From contig CABUSL010000120.1 in the NCBI GenBank assembly GCA_902494295.1, positions 1-5,884 of the forward strand: DNA of 5,884 nt. The letters run 5' to 3'. A program made the position numbers and the translations under genes. This DNA comes from an uncultured Collinsella sp. (GTDB lineage Bacteria > Actinomycetota > Coriobacteriia > Coriobacteriales > Coriobacteriaceae). The notes beneath the pieces are model-generated. The model was not told the origin of the DNA. It saw only the letters and a program-made list of their open reading frames with translations, and made no database searches. Shown in pieces: positions 1-4,773 of this stretch. The stretch's first letter is position 1, and every line of letters starts with the position of its first letter.

Positions 1-2
1 AT

Positions 3-48
3 CCGGTCCGACCGGGCCGCGCGGCAAGGAGATATATTGCCAGACCGG
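3..48. repeat. Compound inverted repeat at the left edge
   Basis: CCGGTC (3-8) is complementary to GACCGG (43-48). Inside it, GGCAA (23-27) pairs with TTGCC (37-41) across a loop containing GGAGATATA. A competing small hairpin, CCGGT-CCG-ACCGG, lies at 3-15. There is no T-tract, so it is not a convincing terminator on either strand. It lies beyond the 3' end of the minus-strand mutase, and its role is unknown. The pairing is seen directly; any function is speculation. Confidence 0.35.
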
Positions 49-174
49 AGGGGCCCCGGGGGCGGGAATCTGGGCGTACACATTTCCTACACAGTTTGGG
101 ATTCGACTAACGTTTGCCAGCCGTTAACTACCGCTCGCCGAGCATCTCTTTATATAAGGCAGTCTCATGGTTAA
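37..174 (+). CDS. Weak candidate small ORF, 45 codons, TTG start
   Basis: AAGGAG (26-31) is a near-ideal ribosome binding site placed 5 bases before a TTG codon. The frame then stays open for 45 codons and stops at TAA (172-174), overlapping the convergent mutase stop codon. The product would start LPDRRGPGGGN and end RQSHG. I recognise no family, membrane segment or signal peptide. The ribosome binding site lies in the loop of a small inverted repeat (23-41) and the TTG is in its 3' arm, so a regulated start is conceivable. Codon use (AGG, ATA, CCC) is unlike the neighbouring genes, which argues for chance. It is listed only because the start signal is good. Confidence 0.15.
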   Translation: MPDRRGPGGGNLGVHISYTVWDSTNVCQPLTTARRASLYIRQSHG

Positions 175-1571
175 AGCGGATACGTCCCCCTAGCTAAAGC
201 ACAGCCAGCATCGAGCAACTCATCGCGTTCTTCCACCGAGAACCCCTCGGCGTAGACGCGCACCACTGGTTCGGTCCCACTAGGACGGACCAGCAGCCAC
301 GTGTCATCCTCGAATGCCAAACGCAAGCCATCCATATGACTAACGTTTTGCGGCACCTTGCCACAAATCGACTTGGGGTTTACGCCCGGCAGCAGGGTTC
401 GTAACGTTTCGGCATCTTCGGCCTCAAGGCGCAAATCGCGTCGACCGTAACTCGTCTTACCAAAACTGTCCTCGAGTTGGTCGACCAGAACGCCCAAAGG
501 CGCGTCCGTCTTTGCCATAAGCTCACACAGAATCAGACAGGCGAGGATTCCATCGCGCTCGGGCATATGCGCGGCGATGCCGATACCACCGGCTTCTTCG
601 CCGCCTATGAGGACGCCGCCCTTCTTCATCTCCGCCGCTATATATTTGAAACCGACTGGTTTGACGGTCACGCGGCAGCCAAGCGCCTCGGCAATGCGAC
701 GCACGAGCGTCGAGCATGAAAGATTGACGACGACGCGCCCCTCCAAATTACGAAATTGAACCAAGTCGCCCAAAACGAGCGCCATGATCTGATGCGGATG
801 TATATATCTGCCGCGCTCGTCAACCGCGCCGATACGGTCGGCGTCGCCGTCGGTCACCAGGCCAGCGCAAGCTCCGTCCTCGATAACCGTGCGCTCGCAA
901 GCGTCCACCCAAGGCTCAACTGGGTCGGGGCAGATATCTTCTTGGTCAGACGCCTGCCCGGCGTGAATCTCGTGCACCTCAACGCCAAGCTCGCGTAGCA
1001 AGTCGGCCAGATAGCCCTGGGCTGCGCCGCCCATGGGATCGACAACCACGCGCAGGTGCGCGGCGCGGATGGCTTCGGCATCGACAAACGATGCCACCGC
1101 CTGCATATAGTCAGGAATGATATCCGCGGTGCGATATTGCCCCTCGATCCCCATTGGCTCGGGAGCCATGGTCTCTTCGAGCTCTTCGATGACATCCTGG
1201 TTGGCGGTCGAGCCGTCACCCATGCGAATCTTGAGGCACAGATAACCCTGCGGATGATGGGATCCCGTCACCATGAGCGCGCCGCACGCCTCACCGTCAT
1301 AAGCCGCCGCCCACGTAAGGGCAGGGGTCGGGACAGGTCGCGAAGCGAGCACGGCGTCTAGCCCGTGCGCTGCTAGCACACCCGCCGCAAGCTCAGCGAA
1401 CTCGCGCGCCAGAGGCCGGTTGTCGAACCCTATATATACCGTTTTGCCCGGATTGGTCTTTTGCCACAACTCGCCGACGGCATCGGCGATACGGGCAACG
1501 TTATCGGCAGTGAAGTCCTCATCGACGCGAGCGCGCCAACCGTCAGTTCCAAAATGAATTATCGCGCACAC
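171..1571 (-). CDS. Phosphohexomutase (phosphoglucomutase/phosphomannomutase family)
   Basis: A 466-residue alpha-D-phosphohexomutase that interconverts hexose 1- and 6-phosphates in the cytoplasm, feeding nucleotide-sugar and cell-wall precursor synthesis. All four family signatures are visible in order: the active-site phosphoserine loop TGSHHP (residues 102-107, Ser104), the Mg-binding loop DGDADR (241-246), the sugar-binding loop GEEAGG (324-329) and the phosphate-binding loop RPSGTEP (429-435). The N-terminal IHFGTDGWRAR is also typical. The start chosen is GTG at 1571-1569, because GAGGTG (1584-1579) lies 7 bases upstream and family homology begins 4 codons later. An upstream ATG at 1655 would add 28 residues unlike the family. 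Oddities are His for the usual Asn in TGSHNP and Ala for the usual Ser in GEESGG. Substrate (glucose, mannose or glucosamine phosphate) cannot be fixed from sequence. A terminator separates it from the upstream gene, so it is probably transcribed alone. Confidence 0.92.
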   Translation of the reverse strand: MCAIIHFGTDGWRARVDEDFTADNVARIADAVGELWQKTNPGKTVYIGFDNRPLAREFAELAAGVLAAHGLDAVLASRPVPTPALTWAAAYDGEACGALMVTGSHHPQGYLCLKIRMGDGSTANQDVIEELEETMAPEPMGIEGQYRTADIIPDYMQAVASFVDAEAIRAAHLRVVVDPMGGAAQGYLADLLRELGVEVHEIHAGQASDQEDICPDPVEPWVDACERTVIEDGACAGLVTDGDADRIGAVDERGRYIHPHQIMALVLGDLVQFRNLEGRVVVNLSCSTLVRRIAEALGCRVTVKPVGFKYIAAEMKKGGVLIGGEEAGGIGIAAHMPERDGILACLILCELMAKTDAPLGVLVDQLEDSFGKTSYGRRDLRLEAEDAETLRTLLPGVNPKSICGKVPQNVSHMDGLRLAFEDDTWLLVRPSGTEPVVRVYAEGFSVEERDELLDAGCALARGTYPL

Positions 1572-1578
1572 GCGCAGA

Positions 1579-1584
1579 CACCTC
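1579..1584 (-). promoter_or_regulatory. Ribosome binding site deciding the mutase GTG start
   Basis: GAGGTG read on the minus strand lies 7 bases before GTG at 1571. No comparable purine run precedes the ATG at 1655, so this site decides the start in favour of GTG. Confidence 0.6.
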
Positions 1585-1611
1585 ACAGTGTTTGGATCAT
1601 GGTACGCATGC

Positions 1612-1638
1612 GGTATACCCGCAACATGCACTCGGCAA
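1612..1638 (-). promoter_or_regulatory. Possible promoter of the mutase gene
   Basis: On the minus strand, TTGCCG (1638-1633) and TATACC (1617-1612) resemble -35 and -10 boxes. The spacer is only 15 bases, shorter than the usual 16-18. The position is plausible: downstream of the preceding gene's terminator and about 40 bases before the GTG start. Weak match. Confidence 0.25.
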
Positions 1639-1695
1639 CCTGCCGGCACCAGCATTCACCATTTGGGCAAATGCTGCCGAGGACATGCAGGCAAT

Positions 1696-1724
1696 AAAAA
1701 AACCGCCCCGTATGGAGCGGTTTT
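1696..1724 (-). terminator. Intrinsic terminator of the regulator/methyltransferase operon
   Basis: On the minus strand, AAAACCGC (1724-1717) plus UCC pairs with GGG plus GCGGTTTT (1706-1699), including one U-G wobble, around the loop ATAC (1713-1710). A run of seven T's (1702-1696) overlaps the end of the stem. It begins 5 bases after the methyltransferase stop codon at 1730. On the plus strand the T-run is only four long, so termination is mainly for minus-strand transcripts. Confidence 0.88.
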
Positions 1725-1729
1725 GCCCT

Positions 1730-2623
1730 TTATATATCGAGCGCCTCGGCCATCGCTGCCGTAGTGATTGCCGTGGTTCCGCAGCAACTGCCCACCATTG
1801 CGGCACCGGCATGTCTCCATTCGATGCATGCGCGCGCGAAAGCTTCGGGGTTCTCGTGCCATACGGGGCCATCCTGAGTCTGGACCGGATCGCCTACGTT
1901 GGGACGCACCGTGACGGGAGTAGTCGCCGATGCAACCATCCTGGGCACCGCCGCGTTCGCGGCCGCAAGCGAACAGCAATTAACACCAATCGAGTTTGCG
2001 CCGTGTTTTTCGGCGTACAAAACGGCTGCCTCGATGTTGAGGCCATCGCCCAACAGGTCGCCTTTATCGTCAACGACAAAACTCACCAGAACAGGCATAC
2101 CGTCGGCGGCATCTCGGGCACCGGCAAGCATGGGCTGCAAATTACGGATAGACGTCACCGTCTCGATCAGCAGACCGTCAACGCCGGCATTGAGCAAGGC
2201 GTGCGCCTGTTCGCGCGCAATGCCTCGGATTTCACGATACTCGGCAGAGTCCTCGGCAAACCACTCAATACCGATCGGGCCCATCGAGCCCAGCAGCAGC
2301 TGAGGGTGCGCCTGGCGGGCATCGTCGACGGCCCCGCGATTGACCTCCGCCACGGACGGCGAAATCTGGTCGTGCTTGAGGGCATAGCTCGATGCCTGAA
2401 AGGTGTTGGTAATGAGCACCTGCGCGCCGGCGGCGACATACAAGCGATGGATACGAGAAACGGTCTGCGGCTCTGCCAGATTCCAAAACGCCGGTGGAAT
2501 GTCGGCGGCATCGTACTCACTCAACAAGACACTGCCCATGGGACCCTGCGCCAACAAGGTCTCGCTCGACAAGCGGCGCGTAAGTTCCTCGGCACCAAAG
2601 CGGTTGTAATAACTCGAATCCAT
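1730..2623 (-). CDS. Homocysteine S-methyltransferase domain protein
   Basis: A 297-residue single-domain protein of the homocysteine S-methyltransferase family (Pfam S-methyl_trans; MmuM, BHMT and the N-terminal module of MetH). Members transfer a methyl group to homocysteine to make methionine, with a thiolate activated by zinc. The three zinc ligands are in place: Cys216 in GVNCC (213-217) and Cys280-Cys281 in GSCCGT (278-283). TNTF (72-75), GSMGPIG (112-118), LLIETV (151-156) and PNVGDP (241-246) are typical and closer to the MetH module than to E. coli MmuM. The usual N-terminal DGAMGT is QGPMGS here (26-31), losing the Asp. There is no folate or cobalamin domain, so the methyl donor (S-methylmethionine, betaine or a partner corrinoid protein) is unknown. 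It begins 10 bases after the regulator stop codon, so the two are co-transcribed and possibly translationally coupled. ATG at 2623 sits in an ATATATATG run with GGGA 5 bases upstream. Confidence 0.88.
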   Translation of the reverse strand: MDSSYYNRFGAEELTRRLSSETLLAQGPMGSVLLSEYDAADIPPAFWNLAEPQTVSRIHRLYVAAGAQVLITNTFQASSYALKHDQISPSVAEVNRGAVDDARQAHPQLLLGSMGPIGIEWFAEDSAEYREIRGIAREQAHALLNAGVDGLLIETVTSIRNLQPMLAGARDAADGMPVLVSFVVDDKGDLLGDGLNIEAAVLYAEKHGANSIGVNCCSLAAANAAVPRMVASATTPVTVRPNVGDPVQTQDGPVWHENPEAFARACIEWRHAGAAMVGSCCGTTAITTAAMAEALDI

Positions 2624-2633
2624 ATATATCCCG

Positions 2634-3056
2634 CTATTCCTCGACGCTGATTCCCTGCTTTTCGAGATAGGCGAGCCAGCGGCTCATCGTGTCCTCGGAT
2701 AGCGCATGCTCCATCATGCAGGCCTCGGAATCGGCTCGCTCAAATTCGACACCGAGCTCCTGAACCAAAAACGTGCGAATGAGGCGATGACGGTACCAGA
2801 TAGCCGTACCAACCTCGCGGCCGCGATCGGTCAGGACTACCTTGCCGTAGTGCGATTGCTCGACAAGTTCGGATGCCTTGAGCGCCGAAACCGCTTTATT
2901 GACCGATGCCTTGGAGACGCCAAGGCGCTGCGCGATGTCGACCGATCGCACGCCGTTGGTTTCCCCCTCTTCGCTTTCAATGCGAACCATGCACTCCAAG
3001 TAGTCTTCGTTCGCCACCGTCAGATGTAGTTCGCGCGAGCTATTTGTCGTATCCAT
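2634..3056 (-). CDS. MntR/DtxR-family metal-dependent transcriptional repressor
   Basis: A 140-residue cytoplasmic metalloregulator. It has an N-terminal winged helix-turn-helix (about residues 12-80; recognition region VSKASVNKAVSALKASELV at 47-65 and wing YGKVVLTDRGR at 70-80). A metal-binding dimerisation domain follows (about 88-136; YRHRLIRTFL then EACMMEHALS). The third, SH3-like domain of DtxR/IdeR is absent, as in MntR (about 142 residues). Probable primary metal ligands by alignment from memory are Asp18, Glu21, His90, Cys113, Glu116 and His117. Asp18 is MntR-like, whereas Cys113 sits where DtxR has Cys and MntR has Glu. The ATG at 3056 is preferred because AAGGGA lies 9 bases upstream; ATG at 3077 would add 7 residues with no ribosome binding site and almost no leader. 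It leads the operon with the methyltransferase gene. A palindrome in its own promoter suggests autoregulation. Confidence 0.9.
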   Translation of the reverse strand: MDTTNSSRELHLTVANEDYLECMVRIESEEGETNGVRSVDIAQRLGVSKASVNKAVSALKASELVEQSHYGKVVLTDRGREVGTAIWYRHRLIRTFLVQELGVEFERADSEACMMEHALSEDTMSRWLAYLEKQGISVEE

Positions 3057-3065
3057 GATCTTCCG

Positions 3066-3071
3066 TCCCTT
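3066..3071 (-). promoter_or_regulatory. Ribosome binding site deciding the regulator start
   Basis: AAGGGA on the minus strand lies 9 bases before ATG at 3056 and downstream of the alternative ATG at 3077, so it supports the shorter 140-residue protein. Confidence 0.5.
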
Positions 3072-3087
3072 CTGCATTCATTGGCTG

Positions 3088-3116
3088 ATTCTACCCCATC
3101 CAAGCGTCGCGGTATG
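3088..3116 (-). promoter_or_regulatory. Predicted promoter of the regulator/methyltransferase operon
   Basis: TAGAAT (3093-3088, minus strand) is a good -10 box, differing from TATAAT at one position. At 17-base spacing the -35 hexamer is CATACC (3116-3111), a poor match that lies inside the palindrome at 3110-3129. The predicted transcription start is near 3081, giving a leader of about 25 bases to ATG 3056. A weak -35 buried in the operator fits a repressor-controlled promoter. Confidence 0.5.
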
Positions 3117-3129
3117 CCGTGGCATACCG
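3110..3129. promoter_or_regulatory. Perfect palindrome, candidate operator for the MntR/DtxR-type regulator
   Basis: CGGTATGCC (3110-3118) and GGCATACCG (3121-3129) are exact inverted repeats separated by GT. The 20-base size and dyad symmetry fit DtxR-family operators, which are typically about 19-22 bases. It lies almost midway between the two start codons, 53 bases from the regulator ATG and 47 bases from the pepT ATG. It overlaps the predicted -35 regions of both. Autoregulation plus divergent control of pepT is the simplest reading. The symmetry is seen; binding is inferred. Confidence 0.65.
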
Positions 3130-3138
3130 TGCTAGAGT
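3130..3138 (+). promoter_or_regulatory. Predicted extended -10 promoter of pepT
   Basis: TGCTAGAGT combines an extended TGn element with the hexamer TAGAGT (3133-3138), directly abutting the palindrome. The -35 position at 17-base spacing (3110-3115, CGGTAT) is a poor match and coincides with the left half-site. The predicted start near 3145 leaves a leader of about 32 bases. Confidence 0.4.
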
Positions 3139-3176
3139 TCTTGTTGCACACGACGACCAAGATTGGAGCGGTCTTT

Positions 3177-4424
3177 ATGGAAAACACCACCACGAACCCC
3201 GATGTCCTCGAGCGCTTTTTGCGCTACGTCCAGATCAACACGCAGTCCGAGGATGCAAACTGCGACCAGGTACCCTCGAGCGCCGTTCAGTTTGACCTTG
3301 CCAACGTGCTGGCTGAAGAGCTGCGCGAGCTTGGTGCGGAAGATGCCCACGTGACCGAGCACGCCTATGTCTGCGCGCATATCCCCGCAAGTGCGGGCGC
3401 TGAGGACAAGCCCGCCCTGGGCCTGATTGCCCATCTCGACACCACCGAAGTTGCACCGGGCGCCGGCGTGAAGCCGCACATCGTACACTACGAAGGCGGC
3501 GACCTGGTCTGTGGCACGGTTGACGGTAAGCCCGTTGCCATGAGTACCGCCAAGCTTCCCGCCCTGAACGACCTCGCGGGTGAGGACTTGGTCTGCAGCG
3601 ATGGCACCACGCTGCTGGGCGCAGACGACAAGGCAGGCGTCGCCGAGATCATGTCGCTTGTCGCGCGTATCGCTCAGGACCCTTCTCTGCCCCATCCCGC
3701 ACTCGGCATTTGCTTCTGCCCTGACGAGGAGATCGGCCACGGAGCCGAGCTGTTGGATATCGATACCTTTGGCTGCAAGTACGCCTACACGGTCGACGGC
3801 GGCCCCATCGGCGAGCTGGAGTGGGAGTGCTTTAACGCCGCCGAGGTGACCGTCCGCTTTGAGGGCCAGTCCATCCACCCGGGCGACGCCAAAGGCCGTA
3901 TGGTCAACGCAGGCAATCTGTTCTGCGACTTCAACGCGTTGCTCCCCTACGTGCAGCGCCCGGAGTATACGGAAGGCTACGAGGGCTTTTATCACCTTGA
4001 GGGTGTATCTGCGACCGTCGATCACGCCACAGCGCGCTATATCGTCCGCGACCATGACGCCGCCAAGTTCCAGCAGAAACTCGACCTTATTGATGCCGCC
4101 GCCTCGATGCTCAACCAGCGCTTGGGTGACAAGCGCGTGACGGTCGAGATTAAGCAGCAGTATCGAAATATGGCCGAGATCGTTCGTGACTATCCCGAGC
4201 TTATTGATGTTGCCAAGGAAGCCTACCTTGCCTGCGGCGTTGAGCCCCAAGTGCTGCCAATTCGTGGCGGCACCGACGGCGCTCAGCTGTCGTTCCGCGG
4301 TCTGCCCTGCCCCAACCTTTCCACCGGCGGCTATTGCTACCACGGCGTCAACGAGTTTGTCCCGGTCAGTTCGCTCGTCAAGATGACCGACGTGCTCCAG
4401 GAGCTCGTCGCCCGCTTTGCATAA
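3177..4424 (+). CDS. pepT: Peptidase T (aminotripeptidase)
   Basis: A 415-residue cytoplasmic M20-family metallo-aminopeptidase that removes the N-terminal residue of tripeptides in peptide salvage. Similarity to E. coli PepT (about 408 residues) runs the full length. Zinc-site residues are visible: His86 and Asp88 in AHLDT, Asp150 in LGADDKAG, the Glu184-Glu185 pair in PDEEIGHGA, Asp207 in YTVDGG and His389 in YCYHG. SIHPGDAKGRMVNA (232-245) marks the lid/dimerisation domain, and IRGGTDGAQLSF (362-373) and LPCPNLSTGG (376-385) are family hallmarks. ATG 3177 is chosen because GGAG (3165-3168) lies 8 bases upstream and the product aligns with family N-termini. An in-frame ATG at 3081 would add 32 residues that run through the palindrome and promoter. 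It is divergent from the metalloregulator gene and may be controlled by it. It ends at its own terminator. Confidence 0.97.
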   Translation: MENTTTNPDVLERFLRYVQINTQSEDANCDQVPSSAVQFDLANVLAEELRELGAEDAHVTEHAYVCAHIPASAGAEDKPALGLIAHLDTTEVAPGAGVKPHIVHYEGGDLVCGTVDGKPVAMSTAKLPALNDLAGEDLVCSDGTTLLGADDKAGVAEIMSLVARIAQDPSLPHPALGICFCPDEEIGHGAELLDIDTFGCKYAYTVDGGPIGELEWECFNAAEVTVRFEGQSIHPGDAKGRMVNAGNLFCDFNALLPYVQRPEYTEGYEGFYHLEGVSATVDHATARYIVRDHDAAKFQQKLDLIDAAASMLNQRLGDKRVTVEIKQQYRNMAEIVRDYPELIDVAKEAYLACGVEPQVLPIRGGTDGAQLSFRGLPCPNLSTGGYCYHGVNEFVPVSSLVKMTDVLQELVARFA

Positions 4425-4448
4425 GGAACTCGAACAATCTAGGTAAGC

Positions 4449-4490
4449 AAAACCGCCCCGTCCTCAAAAACCGAGAACGGGGCGGTTTTT
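4449..4490 (+). terminator. Strong intrinsic terminator of pepT
   Basis: AAAACCGCCCCGT (4449-4461) pairs perfectly with ACGGGGCGGTTTT (4477-4489), with CTC/GAG able to extend the stem inside, followed by a run of five T's (4486-4490). It starts 25 bases after the pepT stop codon. The complementary strand also ends in TTTT, so weak activity against minus-strand transcription is possible. Confidence 0.93.
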
Positions 4491-4566
4491 GGTGCAAGGG
4501 GAGTAGTCAGCACCGCAGGTTGAGCCAATGTCAGCGAGCGACGTCCAAGGCGAACAAGTTGGCATG

Positions 4567-4609
4567 AAAAAGGCAGGGCATTGACCTTCTGGTCATGCCC
4601 TGCCTTTTG
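4567..4609 (-). terminator. Bidirectional intrinsic terminator, probably for the LCP gene
   Basis: AAAAGGCAGGGCAT (4568-4581) pairs with ATGCCCTGCCTTTT (4595-4608). GACC/GGTC extends the stem beyond a single bulged T (4582), closing on the loop TTCT (4587-4590). The minus-strand product ends in five T's and the plus-strand product in four. It is the first hairpin with a T-tract that a minus-strand transcript leaving the LCP gene meets. Confidence 0.85.
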
Positions 4610-4617
4610 AATGACAA

Positions 4618-4678
4618 ATTGCCGCCTTGGGCGGCGCGCAGCGTCGAGCCGTTACGGCGTTTGGTAAAACGCCGTAAC
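4618..4678. repeat. Tandem hairpin element, copy 1 (61 bases)
   Basis: Begins ATTGCCGC, forms a small hairpin GCCGCC-TTG-GGCGGC (4621-4635), then the linker GCAGCGTC, then a 12-bp hairpin with loop GGTA (4651-4678). It aligns without gaps to copy 2 at 42 of 61 positions. The eight differences in the 12-bp stem fall on four base pairs and are all compensatory. Confidence 0.7.
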
Positions 4679-4684
4679 TTTTTT
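4651..4684 (+). terminator. Intrinsic terminator-like hairpin with GGTA loop
   Basis: GTTACGGCGTTT (4651-4662) and AAACGCCGTAAC (4667-4678) are exact inverted repeats around GGTA, followed by six T's (4679-4684). The T-tract orients it to the plus strand, where it would be a second barrier to pepT read-through. It is the second hairpin of tandem element copy 1. Confidence 0.75.
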
Positions 4685-4711
4685 GATCATGCCGCCGAAG
4701 TTGAAAGGCAG

Positions 4712-4772
4712 ATTGCCGCTCTGGCGGGTTTGCAGCGTCAACTGGTTACGCGGGCTGGTAAGCCCGCGTAAC
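4712..4772. repeat. Tandem hairpin element, copy 2 (61 bases)
   Basis: Same architecture as copy 1: ATTGCCGC, a weak hairpin CCGC-TCTG-GCGG (4716-4727), linker GCAGCGTC and a GGTA-loop hairpin. Here GGTTACGCGGGCT (4744-4756) pairs with AGCCCGCGTAACC (4761-4773). No T-tract follows on either strand. The hairpin touches the LCP stop codon (TAG, 4776-4774) with no intervening base. Confidence 0.7.
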
Positions 4773-4773
4773 C

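Larger units (their letters stand above)
4425..4773. other. Convergent intergenic region with four strong hairpins
   Basis: This 349-base gap between the converging pepT and LCP genes has no convincing gene. It contains hairpins at 4449-4490, 4567-4609, 4651-4684 and 4744-4773; the last two belong to a degenerate tandem element (4618-4678 and 4712-4772). Between the first two hairpins (4491-4566) there is only a weak GCCAA...TTGGC pairing (4524-4528 with 4558-4562) and an 18-codon reading frame without a ribosome binding site. Confidence 0.8.

Noticed and set aside
98..112. Minus-strand GTCGAATCCC, like a tRNA T-loop
   Set aside because: The flanks do not form a 5-bp T stem, and no acceptor or anticodon arm can be drawn around it.
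2094..2102. GGCATACCG, an exact half-site of the candidate operator
   Set aside because: It is a single half with no partner, inside methyltransferase codons for Gly-Met-Pro, and far from any promoter.
1592..2650. Long plus-strand open frame (352 codons) opposite the methyltransferase gene
   Set aside because: It lies antisense to a clear family member, includes a terminator stem, has no ribosome binding site and shows no recognisable domain. It is a by-product of GC-rich codon use.
3081..3176. Longer pepT start at ATG 3081
   Set aside because: The extra 32 codons cover the palindrome and the predicted promoter, are unlike PepT, and have no ribosome binding site, unlike ATG 3177.
3132..4343. 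Long minus-strand open frame (403 codons) opposite pepT
   Set aside because: It is antisense to an unambiguous peptidase T, and its translation is low-information, rich in Gly, Val and Ala with no family motifs.
4528..4584. 18-codon ORF starting ATGTCAGCGAGC between pepT and the LCP gene
   Set aside because: No ribosome binding site at a suitable distance, and its end runs into the terminator stem at 4568-4608.
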